From Vespa crabro (lineage: Eukaryota; Arthropoda; Insecta; Hymenoptera; Vespidae): a DNA stretch of 64,000 nucleotides. The notes beneath the pieces are model-generated. The model ran no database searches and was not told the origin of the DNA. It worked only from the letters and a program-made list of their open reading frames with translations. Position numbers and translations under genes: made by a program. This document shows positions 37,894 through 50,411 of the stretch, in pieces. Within the stretch, counting starts at the first letter, position 1; every line of letters starts with the position of its first letter. The DNA is taken from positions 12,482,837 through 12,546,836 of the forward strand of contig NC_060955.1 in assembly GCF_910589235.1 (NCBI RefSeq), given 5' to 3'.

Positions 37894-39246
37894 TATTTCT
37901 GAAGATCAAACATCTATTTGATATTGGAATCGACGTTTTAACCTTGTTTCTTATCGTATATACGTTTTTTCGTTCATAATGGCGTACCATCGAAATACGA
38001 AATAATGAAATCTCATTCAAATTCAATTAGTTTATATTCTGTCGACGCAGAATAAAGATTACAACAAGAATATATCTTCCTGAATGTGTGTAAATAGAAG
38101 TTTTAACATGAAAATTGTCGAAAAATGAGATCGACAAATGCGAATTTTGTTAAATGCTGAGATAAAATCGTGAACACATTGAAATTACTCGTACCACAGT
38201 TTCAGAAATGTTTCCAATCAATTCGGACATTGTATTTCTGAAGATCAAACATTTATTTTATCTTGGAATCGAAGTTATAACCTTGTTTCATATTTTATAT
38301 ACGATTATTAGCTCATAAAGAAGTATCATCGAAATACGAAATTTGAAATCTCAATCAATATCAATGCTTTTATATTCTATCGACGCAGAATATACAAAGG
38401 AACAAGAACATAAGTTTGTCACTATGTGTAAATACGAGTTTCAACATGAATATTGTAGAAAAATGAGATCGACACATGCGAATTTCGTTAATTGCAGAGC
38501 TTCAATCGTGAAAACATTGAACTTACTCGTACCACAGCTTGAGAAATGTTTCCAATCGATTCGGACATTGTATTTCTGAAGATCATACATCCATTTTATC
38601 TTGGAATCGACGTTATAACCTTGTTTCATATGTTATATATGATTATTAGCTCATAAAGAAGTATCATCGAAATACGAAATTTGAAATCTCAATCAATATC
38701 AATGCTTTTATATTCTATCGACGCAGAATATACAAAGGAACAAGAACATAAGATTGTCACTATGTGTAAATACGAGTTTCAACATGAATATTGTAGAAAA
38801 ATGAGATCGACACATGCGAATTTCGTTAATTGCAGAGCTTCAATCGTGAAAACATTGAACTTACTCGTACCACAGCTTGAGAAATGTTTCCAATCGATTC
38901 GGACATTGTATTTCTGAAGATCATACATCCATTTTATCTTGGAATCGACGTTATAACCTTGTTTCATATGTTATATATGATTATTAGCTCATAAAGAAGT
39001 ATCATCGAAATACGAAATTTGAAATCTCAATCAATATCAATGCTATTATATTCTATCGACGCAGAATATACAATGGAACAAGATCATAAGTTTGTCACTA
39101 TGTGTAAATACGAGTTTCAACATGAATATTGTAGAAAAATGAGATCGACACATGCGAATTGCGTTAATTGCTGAGATGTAATCGTGAAATCATTGAACTA
39201 ACTCGTACCACAGCTTGAGAATTGTTTCCAATCGATTCGAACATTG
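37894..39246. repeat. A-B-B-B unit, 1353 bp, copy 1
   Basis: Monomer starts: A 37894, B 38233, B 38571, B 38909. Private markers shared with the next unit are CCTGAATGTGTG in A, TCGAAGTTATAACC in the first B, and AAGATTGTCACTATG in the middle B, where other copies have AAGTTTGTCAC. Confidence 0.95.
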
Positions 39247-40599
39247 TATTTCTGAAGATCAAACATCTATTTGATATTGGAATCGACGTTTTAACCTTGT
39301 TTCTTATCGTATATACGTTTTTTCGTTCATAATGGCGTACCATCGAAATACGAAATAATGAAATCTCATTCAAATTCAATTAGTTTATATTCTGTCGACG
39401 CAGAATAAAGATTACAACAAGAATATATCTTCCTGAATGTGTGTAAATAGAAGTTTTAACATGAAAATTGTCGAAAAATGAGATCGACAAATGCGAATTT
39501 TGTTAAATGCTGAGATAAAATCGTGAACACATTGAAATTACTCGTACCACAGTTTCAGAAATGTTTCCAATCAATTCGGACATTGTATTTCTGAAGATCA
39601 AACATTTATTTTATCTTGGAATCGAAGTTATAACCTTGTTTCATATTTTATATACGATTATTAGCTCATAAAGAAGTATCATCGAAATACGAAATTTGAA
39701 ATCTCAATCAATATCAATGCTTTTATATTCTATCGACGCAGAATATACAAAGGAACAAGAACATAAGTTTGTCACTATGTGTAAATACGAGTTTCAACAT
39801 GAATATTGTAGAAAAATGAGATCGACACATGCGAATTTCGTTAATTGCAGAGCTTCAATCGTGAAAACATTGAACTTACTCGTACCACAGCTTGAGAAAT
39901 GTTTCCAATCGATTCGGACATTGTATTTCTGAAGATCATACATCCATTTTATCTTGGAATCGACGTTATAACCTTGTTTCATATGTTATATATGATTATT
40001 AGCTCATAAAGAAGTATCATCGAAATACGAAATTTGAAATCTCAATCAATATCAATGCTTTTATATTCTATCGACGCAGAATATACAAAGGAACAAGAAC
40101 ATAAGATTGTCACTATGTGTAAATACGAGTTTCAACATGAATATTGTAGAAAAATGAGATCGACACATGCGAATTTCGTTAATTGCAGAGCTTCAATCGT
40201 GAAAACATTGAACTTACTCGTACCACAGCTTGAGAAATGTTTCCAATCGATTCGGACATTGTATTTCTGAAGATCATACATCCATTTTATCTTGGAATCG
40301 ACGTTATAACCTTGTTTCATATGTTATATATGATTATTAGCTCATAAAGAAGTATCATCGAAATACGAAATTTGAAATCTCAATCAATATCAATGCTATT
40401 ATATTCTATCGACGCAGAATATACAATGGAACAAGATCATAAGTTTGTCACTATGTGTAAATACGAGTTTCAACATGAATATTGTAGAAAAATGAGATCG
40501 ACACATGCGAATTTCGTTAATTGCTGAGATGTAATCGTGAAATCATTGAACTAACTCGTACCACAGCTTGAGAATTGTTTCCAATCGATTCGGACATTG
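39247..40599. repeat. A-B-B-B unit, 1353 bp, copy 2
   Basis: Monomer starts: A 39247, B 39586, B 39924, B 40262. It is almost identical to 37894-39246, including AAGATTGTCAC near 40102. Copy 1 alone has GAATTGCGTTAATTG near 39158 and CGATTCGAACATTG near 39233. Confidence 0.95.
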
Positions 40600-41614
40600 T
40601 ATTTCTGAAGATCAAACATCTATTTGATATTGGAATCGACGTTTTAACCTTGTTTCTTATCGTATATACGTTTTTTCGTTCATAATGGCGTACCATCGAA
40701 ATACGAAATAATGAAATCTCATTCAAATTCAATTAGTTTATATTCTGTCGACGCAGAATAAAGATTACAACAAGAATATATCTTCCTGAATGTGTGTAAA
40801 TAGAAGTTTTAACATGAAAATTGTCGAAAAATGAGATCGACAAATGCGAATTTTGTTAAATGCTGAGATAAAATCGTGAACACATTGAAATTACTCGTAC
40901 CACAGCTTCAGAAATGTTTCCAATCAATTCGGACATTGTATTTCTGAAGATCAAACATTTATTTTATCTTGGAATCGAAGTTATAACCTTGTTTCATATT
41001 TTATATACGATTATTAGCTCATAAAGAAGTATCATCGAAATACGAAATTTGAAATCTCAATCAATATCAATGCTTTTATATTCTATCGACGCAGAATATA
41101 CAAAGGAACAAGAACATAAGTTTGTCACTATGTGTAAATACGAGTTTCAACATGAATATTGTAGAAAAATGAGATCGACACATGCGAATTTCGTTAATTG
41201 CAGAGCTTCAATCGTGAAAACATTGAACTTACTCGTACCACAGCTTGAGAAATGTTTCCAATCGATTCGGACATTGTATTTCTGAAGATCATACATCCAT
41301 TTTATCTTGGAATCGACGTTATAACCTTGTTTCATATGTTATATATGATTATTAGCTCATAAAGAAGTATCATCGAAATACGAAATTTGAAATCTCAATC
41401 AATATCAATGCTATTATATTCTATCGACGCAGAATATACAATGGAACAAGATCATAAGTTTGTCACTATGTGTAAATACGAGTTTCAACATGAATATTGT
41501 AGAAAAATGAGATCGACACATGCGAATTTCGTTAATTGCTGAGATGTAATCGTGAAATCATTGAACTAACTCGTACCACAGCTTGAGAATTGTTTCCAAT
41601 CGATTCGGACATTG
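40600..41614. repeat. A-B-B trimer, 1015 bp
   Basis: Monomer starts: A 40600, B 40939, B 41277. It has the same A (GAATGTGTG) and first B (CGAAGTTATAACC) as the two preceding 1353-bp units, but lacks their middle B. Either it is the ancestral trimer or it lost that monomer. Confidence 0.94.
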
Positions 41615-42292
41615 TATTTCTGAAGATCAAACATCTATTTGATATTGGAATCGACGTTTTGACCTTGTTTCTTATCGTATATACGTTTTTTCGTTCATAA
41701 TGGCGTACCATCGAAATACGAAATAATGAAATCTCATTCAAATTCAATTAGTTTATATTCTGTCGACGCAGAATAAAGATTACAACAAGAATATATCTTC
41801 CTGACTGTGTGTAAAAAGAAGTTTTAACATGAAAATTGTCGAAAAATGAGATCGACAAATGCGAATTTTGTTAAATGCTGAGATAAAATCGTGAACACAT
41901 TGAAATTACTCGTACCACAGCTTCAGAAATGTTTCCAATCAATTCGGACATTGTATTTCTGAAGATCAAACATCTATTTGATATTGGAATCGACGTTTTA
42001 ACCTTGTTTCTTATCGTATATACGTTTTTTCGTTCATAATGGCGTACCATCGAAATACGAAATAATGAAATCTCATTCAAATTCAATTAGTTTATATTCT
42101 GTCGACGCAGAATAAAGATTACAACAAGAATATATCTTCCTGAATGTGTGTAAATAGAAGTTTTAACATGAAAATTGTCGAAAAATGAGATCGACAAATG
42201 CGAATTTTGTTAAATGCTGAGATAAAATCGTGAACACATTGAAATTACTCGTACCACAGTTTCAGAAATGTTTCCAATCAATTCGGACATTG
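41615..42292. repeat. A-A dimer, 678 bp, the only A-A junction
   Basis: A 41615-41953 (GTAAAAAGAAG type) is followed directly by A 41954-42292 (GAATGTGTG type). In the rest of the window every A is followed by a B. The A-specific base at 41941 and the next A-specific base at 41974 bracket a 32-bp stretch that is identical in A and B. The exchange that removed the B monomers must lie within it. Confidence 0.95.
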
Positions 42293-42968
42293 TATTTCTG
42301 AAGATCAAACATTTATTTTATCTTGGAATCGAAGTTATAACCTTGTTTCATATTTTATATACGATTATTAGCTCATAAAGAAGTATCATCGAAATACGAA
42401 ATTTGAAATCTCAATCAATATCAATGCTTTTATATTCTATCGACGCAGAATATACAAAGGAACAAGAACATAAGTTTGTCACTATGTGTAAATACGAGTT
42501 TCAACATGAATATTGTAGAAAAATGAGATCGACACATGCGAATTTCGTTAATTGCAGAGCTTCAATCGTGAAAACATTGAACTTACTCGTACCACAGCTT
42601 GAGAAATGTTTCCAATCGATTCGGACATTGTATTTCTGAAGATCATACATCCATTTTATCTTGGAATCGACGTTATAACCTTGTTTCATATGTTATATAT
42701 GATTATTAGCTCATAAAGAAGTATCATCGAAATACGAAATTTGAAATCTCAATCAATATCAATGCTATTATATTCTATCGACGCAGAATATACAATGGAA
42801 CAAGATCATAAGTTTGTCACTATGTGTAAATACGAGTTTCAACATGAATATTGTAGAAAAATGAGATCGACACATGCGAATTTCGTTAATTGCTGAGATG
42901 TAATCGTGAAATCATTGAACTAACTCGTACCACAGCTTGAGAATTGTTTCCAATCGATTCGGACATTG
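42293..42968. repeat. B-B pair completing an A-B-B trimer
   Basis: Monomer starts: B 42293 (CGAAGTTATAACC) and B 42631 (CATACATCC head, B4-like body). With A 41954 it forms a normal 1015-bp A-B-B trimer of the 37894/40600 type. Confidence 0.93.
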
Positions 42969-44997
42969 TATTTCTGAAGATCAAACATCTATTTGATATT
43001 GGAATCGACGTTTTGACCTTGTTTCTTATCGTATATACGTTTTTTCGTTCATAATGGCGTACCATCGAAATACGAAATAATGAAATCTCATTCAAATTCA
43101 ATTAGTTTATATTCTGTCGACGCAGAATAAAGATTACAACAAGAATATATCTTCCTGACTGTGTGTAAAAAGAAGTTTTAACATGAAAATTGTCGAAAAA
43201 TGAGATCGACAAATGCGAATTTTGTTAAATGCTGAGATAAAATCGTGAACACATTGAAATTACTCGTACCACAGCTTCAGAAATGTTTCCAATCAATTCG
43301 GACATTGTATTTCTGAAGATCAAACATTTATTTTATCTTTGAATCGACGTTATAACCTTGTTTCATATTTTATATACGATTATTAGCTCATAAAGAAATA
43401 TCATCGAAATACGAAATTTGAAATCTCAATCAATATCAATGCTTTTATATTCTATCGACGCAGAATATACAAAGGAACAAGAACATAAGTTTGTCACTAT
43501 GTGTAAATACGAGTTTCAACATGAATATTGTAGAAAAATGAGATCGACACATGCGAATTTCGTTAATTGCAGAGCTTCAATCGTGAAAACATTGAACTTA
43601 CTCGTACCACATCTTGAGAAATGTTTCCAATCGATTCGGACATTGTATTTCTGAAGATCATACATCCATTTTATCTTGGAAACGACGTTATAACCTTGTT
43701 TCATATGTTATATATGATTATTAGCTCATAAAGAAGTATCATCGAAATACGAAATTTGAAATCTCAATCAATATCAATGCTATTATATTCTGTCGACGCA
43801 GAATACACAATGGAACAAGAAAATAAGTTTGTCACTATGTGTAAATACGAGTTTTAACATGAATATTGTCGAAAATTGAGATCGACACATGCGAATTTCT
43901 TTAATTGCAGAGATGTAATCGTGAAATCATTGAACTTACTCGTACCACAGCTTGAGAAATGTTTCCAATCGATTCGGACATTGTATTTCTGAAGATCAAA
44001 CATCTATTTGATATTGGTATCGACGTTTTAACCTTGTTTCTTATCGTATATACGTTTTTTCGTTCATAATGGCGTACCATCGAAATACGAAATAATGAAA
44101 TCTCATTCAATTCAATTAGTTTATATTCTGTCGACGCAGAATAAAGATTACAACAAGAATATATCTTCGTGACTGTATGTAAATAGAAGTTTTAACATGA
44201 AAATTGTCGAATAATGAGATCGACAAATGCGAATTTTGTTAAATGCTGAGATAAAATCGTGAACACATTGAAATTACTCGTACCACAGCTTCAGAAATGT
44301 TTCCAATCAATTCGGACATTGTATTTCTGAAGATCAAACATTTATTTTATCTTGGAATCGAAGTTATAACCTTGTTTCATATTTTATATACGATTATTAG
44401 CTCATAAAGAAGTATCATCGAAATACGAAATTTGAAATCTCAATCAATATCAATGCTTTTATATTCTATCGACGCAGAATATACAAAGGAACAAGAACAT
44501 AAGTTTGTCACTATGTGTAAATACGAGTTTCAACATGAATATTGTAGAAAAATGAGATCGACACATGCGAATTTCGTTAATTGCAGAGCTTCAATCGTGA
44601 AAACATTGAACTTACTCGTACCACAGCTTGAGAAATGTTTCCAATCGATTCGGACATTGTATTTCTGAAGATCATACATCCATTTTATCTTGGAATCGAC
44701 GTTATAACCTTGTTTCATATGTTATATATGATTATTAGCTCATAAAGAAGTATCATCGAAATACGAAATTTGAAATCTCAATCAATATCAATGCTATTAT
44801 ATTCTATCGACGCAGAATATACAATGGAACAAGATCATAAGTTTGTCACTATGTGTAAATACGAGTTTCAACATGAATATTGTAGAAAAATGAGATCGAC
44901 ACATGCGAATTTCGTTAATTGCTGAGATGTAATCGTGAAATCATTGAACTAACTCGTACCACAGCTTGAGAATTGTTTCCAATCGATTCGGACATTG
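42969..44997. repeat. 2029-bp hexamer HOR (A-B-B-A'-B-B), copy 1
   Basis: Monomer starts: A 42969, B 43308, B 43646, A' 43984, B 44322, B 44660. B 43308 has CCACATCTTGAG, B 43646 has CAAGAAAATAAG, and A' has GTGACTGTATG. The block A-B-B-A' matches 35190-36541. Confidence 0.94.
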
Positions 44998-47026
44998 TAT
45001 TTCTGAAGATCAAACATCTATTTGATATTGGAATCGACGTTTTAACCTTGTTTCTTATCGTATATACGTTTTTTCGTTCATAATGGCGTACCATCGAAAT
45101 ACGAAATAATGAAATCTCATTCAAATTCAATTAGTTTATATTCTGTCGACGCAGAATAAAGATTACAACAAGAATATATCTTCCTGAATGTGTGTAAATA
45201 GAAGTTTTAACATGAAAATTGTCGAAAAATGAGATCGACAAATGCGAATTTTGTTAAATGCTGAGATAAAATCGTGAACACATTGAAATTACTCGTACCA
45301 CAGCTTCAGAAATGTTTCCAATCTATTCGGACATTGTATTTCTGAAGATCAAACATTTATTTTATCTTGGAATCGACGTTATAACCTTGTTTCATATTTT
45401 ATATACGATTATTAGCTCATAAAGAAGTATCATCGAAATACGAAATTTGAAATCTCAATCAATATCAATGCTTTTATATTCTATCGACGCAGAATATACA
45501 AAGGAACAAGAACATAAGTTTGTCACTATGTGTAAATACGAGTTTCAACATGAATATTGTAGAAAAATGAGATCGACACATGCGAATTTCGTTAATTGCA
45601 GAGCTTCAATCGTGAAAACATTGAACTTACTCGTACCACATCTTGAGAAATGTTTCCAATCGATTCGGACATTGTATTTCTGAAGATCATACATCCATTT
45701 TATCTTGGAAACGACGTTATAACCTTGTTTCATATGTTATATATGATTATTAGCTCATAAAGAAGTATCATCGAAATACGAAATTTGAAATCTCAATCAA
45801 TATCAATGCTATTATATTCTGTCGACGCAGAATACACAATGGAACAAGAAAATAAGTTTGTCACTATGTGTAAATACGAGTTTTAACATGAATATTGTCG
45901 AAAATTGAGATCGACACATGCGAATTTCTTTAATTGCAGAGATGTAATCGTGAAATCATTGAACTTACTCGTACCACAGCTTGAGAAATGTTTCCAATCG
46001 ATTCGGACATTGTATTTCTGAAGATCAAACATCTATTTGATATTGGTATCGACGTTTTAACCTTGTTTCTTATCGTATATACGTTTTTTCGTTCATAATG
46101 GCGTACCATCGAAATACGAAATAATGAAATCTCATTCAATTCAATTAGTTTATATTCTGTCGACGCAGAATAAAGATTACAACAAGAATATATCTTCGTG
46201 ACTGTATGTAAATAGAAGTTTTAACATGAAAATTGTCGAATAATGAGATCGACAAATGCGAATTTTGTTAAATGCTGAGATAAAATCGTGAACACATTGA
46301 AATTACTCGTACCACAGCTTCAGAAATGTTTCCAATCAATTCGGACATTGTATTTCTGAAGATCAAACATTTATTTTATCTTTGAATCGACGTTATAACC
46401 TTGTTTCATATTTTATATACGATTATTAGCTCATAAAGAAATATCATCGAAATACGAAATTTGAAATCTCAATCAATATCAATGCTTTTATATTCTATCG
46501 ACGCAGAATATACAAAGGAACAAGAACATAAGTTTGTCACTATGTGTAAATACGAGTTTCAACATGAATATTGTAGAAAAATGAGATCGACACATGCGAA
46601 TTTCGTTAATTGCAGAGCTTCAATCGTGAAAACATTGAACTTACTCGTACCACAGCTTGAGAAATGTTTCCAATCGATTCGGACATTGTATTTCTGAAGA
46701 TCATACATCCATTTTATCTTGGAATCGACGTTATAACCTTGTTTCATATGTTATATATGATTATTAGCTCATAAAGAAGTATCATCGAAATACGAAATTT
46801 GAAATCTCAATCAATATCAATGCTATTATATTCTATCGACGCAGAATATACAATGGAACAAGATCATAAGTTTGTCACTATGTGTAAATACGAGATTCAA
46901 CATGAATATTGTAGAAAATTGAGATCGACACATGCGAATTTCGTTAATTGCTGAGATTTAATCGTGAAAGCATTGAACTAACTCGTACCACAGCTTGAGA
47001 ATTGTTTCCAATCGATTCGGACATTG
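44998..47026. repeat. 2029-bp hexamer HOR (A-B-B-A'-B-B), copy 2
   Basis: Monomer starts: A 44998, B 45337, B 45675, A' 46013, B 46351, B 46689. The central B-B-A' repeats copy 1 with its private variants. The first A differs (GAATGTGTG here, GTAAAAAGAAG in copy 1), and so does the B after A'. The homogenised tract is therefore shorter than the full unit. Confidence 0.94.
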
Positions 47027-47365
47027 TATTTCTGAAGATCAAACATTTATTTTATCTTGGAATCGAAGTTATAACCTTGTTTCATATTTTATATACGATT
47101 ATTAGCTCATAAAGAAGTATCATCGAAATACGAAATAATGAAATCTCATTCAAATTCAATTAGTTTATATTCTGTCGACGCAGAATATACAAAGGAACAA
47201 GAACATAAGTTTGTCACTATGTGTAAATACGAGTTTCAACATGAATATTGTAGAAAAATTAGATCGACACATGCGATTCTCGTTAATTGCAGAGCTTCAA
47301 TCGTGAAAACATTGAACTTACTCGTACCACAGCTTGAGAATTGTTTCCAATCGATTCGGACATTG
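47027..47365. repeat. B monomer with an internal A patch (gene-conversion mosaic)
   Basis: The monomer is 339 bp. It is B from its start to the B-specific T at 47120, A from 47137 to 47174 (AATAATGAAATC, TTCAATTAG, CTGTCGAC), and B again from the B-specific T at 47188 (ATACAAAGG). The converted tract is 38-67 bp and brought in the extra A base, which explains the 339-bp length. It also has the private CATGCGATTCTCG and an AAAATTAGATCG shared with 48043 and later B copies. Confidence 0.94.
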
Positions 47366-47703
47366 TATCTCTGAAGATCAAACATCTATTTGATATTGGA
47401 ATCGACGTTTTAACCTTGTTTCATATGTTATATATGATTATTAGCTCATAAAGAAGTATCATCGAAATACGAAATTTGAAATCTCAATCAATATCAATGC
47501 TATTATATTCTATCGACGCAGAATATACAATGGAACAAGATCATAAGTTTGTCACTATGTGTAAAAACGAGTTTCAACATGAATATTGTAGAAAAATGAG
47601 ATCGACACATGCGAATTTCGTTAATTGCTGAGATGTAATCGTGAAATCATTGAACTAATTCGTACCACAGCTTGAGAATTGTTTCCAATCGATTCGGACA
47701 TTG
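47366..47703. repeat. A-head/B-body chimeric monomer
   Basis: The head (to 47410) has A-class bases: CATCTATTTGATATTGG and GACGTTTTAACC. From 47423 the sequence is B (CATATGTTATATATG, then a B4-like body). The switch lies in the 12 identical bases 47411-47422. The start TATCTCTGAAG is rare and reappears in A monomers at 57180, 58872 and 60903. Confidence 0.93.
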
Positions 47704-50411
47704 TATTTCTGAAGATCAAACATCTATTTGATATTGGAATCGACGTTTTAACATTGTTTCTTATCGTATATACGTTTTTTCGTTCATAATGGCGTACCAT
47801 CGAAATACGAAATAATGAAATCTCATTCAAATTCAATTAGTTTATATTCTGTCGACGCAGAATAAAGATTACAACAAGAATATATCTTCCTGACTGTGTG
47901 TAAATAGAAGTTTTAATATGAAAATTGTCGAAAAATGAGATCGACAAATGCGAATTTTGTTAAATGCTGAGATAAAATCGTGAACACATTGAAATTACTC
48001 GTACCACAGCTTCAGAAATGTTTCCAATCAATTCGGACATTGTATTTCTGAAGATCAAACATTTATTTTATCTTGGAATCGAAGTTATAACCTTGTTTCA
48101 TATTTTATATACGATTATTAGCTCATAAAGAAGTTTCATCGAAATACGAAATTTGAAATCTCAATCAATATCAATGCTTTTATATTCTATCGACGCAGAA
48201 TATACAAAGGAACAAGAACATAAGTTTGTCACTATGTGTAAATACGAGTTTCAACAAGAATATTGTAGAAAAATTAGATCGACACATGCGAATTTCGTTA
48301 ATTGCAGAGCTTCAATCGTGAAAACATTGAACTTACTCGTACCACAGCTTGAGAATTGTTTCCAATCGATTCGGACATTGTATTTCTGAAGATCAAACAT
48401 CTATTTGATATTGGAATCGACGTTTTAACCTTGTTTCTTATCGTATATACGTTTTTTCGTTCATAATGGCGTACCATCGAAATACGAAATAATGAAATCT
48501 CATTCAAATTCAATTAGTTTATATTCTGTCGACGCAGAATAAAGATTACAACAAGAATATATCTTCCTGACTGTGTGTAAATAGAAGTTTTAACATGAAA
48601 ATTGTCGAAAAATGAGATCGACAAATGCGAATTTTGTTAAATGCTGAGATAAAATCGTGAACACATTGAAATTACTCGTACTACAGCTTCAGAAAAGTTT
48701 CCAATCAATTCGGACATTGTATTTCTGAAGATCAAACATTTATTTTATCTTGGAATCGAAGTTATAACCTTGTTTCATATGTTATATATGATTATTAGCT
48801 CATAAAGAAGTATCATCGAAATACGAAATTTGAAATCTCAATCAATATCAATGCTATTATATTCTATCGACGCAGAATATACAATGGAACAAGATCATAA
48901 GTTTGTCACTATGTGTAAAAACGAGTTTCAACATGAATATTGTAGAAAAATGAGATCGACACATGCGAATTTCGTTAATTGCTGAGATGTAATCGTGAAA
49001 TCATTGAACTAATTCGTACCACAGCTTGAGAATTGTTTCCAATCGATTCGGACATTGTATTGCTGAAGATCAAACATCTATTTGATATTGGAATCGACGT
49101 TTTAACCTTGTTTCTTATCGTATATACGTTTTTTCGTTCATAATGGCGTACCATCGAAATACGAAATAATGAAATCTCATTCAAATTCAATTAGTTTATA
49201 TTCTGTCGACGCAGAATAAAGATTACAACAAGAATATATCTTCCTGACTGTGTGTAAATAGAAGTTTTAACATGAAAATTGTCGAAAAATGAGATCGACA
49301 AATGCGAATTTTGTTAAATGCTGAGATAAAATCGTGAACACATTGAAATTACTCGTACCACAGCTTCAGAAATGTTTCCAATCAATTCGGACATTGTATT
49401 TCTGAAGATCAAACATTTATTTTATCTTGGAATCGAAGTTATAACCTTGTTTCATATGTTATATATGATTATTAGCTCATAAAGAAGTATCATCGAAATA
49501 CGAAATTTGAAATCTCAATCAATATCAATGCTATTATATTCTATCGACGCAGAATATACAATGGAACAAGATCATAAGTTTGTCACTATGTGTAAAAACG
49601 AGTTTCAACATGAATATTGTAGAAAAATGAGATCGACACATGCGAATTTCGTTAATTGCTGAGATGTAATCGTGAAATCATTGAACTAATTCGTACCACA
49701 GCTTGAGAATTGTTTCCAATCGATTCGGACATTGTATTTCTGAAGATCAAACATCTATTTGATATTGGAATCGACGTTTTAACCTTGTTTCTTATCGTAT
49801 ATACGTTTTTTCGTTCATAATGGCGTACCATCGAAATACGAAATAATGAAATCTCATTCAAATTCAATTAGTTTATATTCTGTCGACGCAGAATAAAGAT
49901 TACAACAAGAATATATCTTCCTGACTGTGTGTAAATAGAAGTTTTAACATGAAAATTGTCGAAAAATGAGATCGACAAATGCGAATTTTGTTAAATGCTG
50001 AGATAAAATCGTGAACACATTGAAATTACTCGTACCACAGCTTCAGAAATGTTTCCAATCAATTCGGACATTGTATTTCTGAAGATCAAACATTTATTTT
50101 ATCTTGGAATCGAAGTTATAACCTTGTTTCATATGTTATATATGATTATTAGCTCATAAAGAAGTATCATCGAAATACGAAATTTGAAATCTCAATCAAT
50201 ATCAATGCTATTATATTCTATCGACGCAGAATATACAATGGAACAAGATCATAAGTTTGTCACTATGTGTAAAAACGAGTTTCAACATGAATATTGTAGA
50301 AAAATGAGATCGACACATGCGAATTTCGTTAATTGCTGAGATGTAATCGTGAAATCATTGAACTAATTCGTACCACAGCTTGAGAATTGTTTCCAATCGA
50401 TTCGGACATTG
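47704..50411. repeat. Four A-B dimers, 677 bp each
   Basis: Monomer starts: A 47704, B 48043; A 48381, B 48720; A 49058, B 49397; A 49735, B 50074. The last three dimers are near-identical. Their B joins a CGAAGTTATAACC head to a CATATGTTATATATG, B4-like body with GTAAAAACGAG. B 48043 is a different, B2-type copy (CAACAAGAATATTG, AAAATTAGATCG). Confidence 0.94.

Noticed and set aside
47138..47374. ATG-initiated version of the plus-strand frame in the mosaic monomer
   Set aside because: The ATG was supplied by the A-derived conversion tract. It is a single occurrence and the rest is the usual satellite frame, so it is not evidence of a gene.
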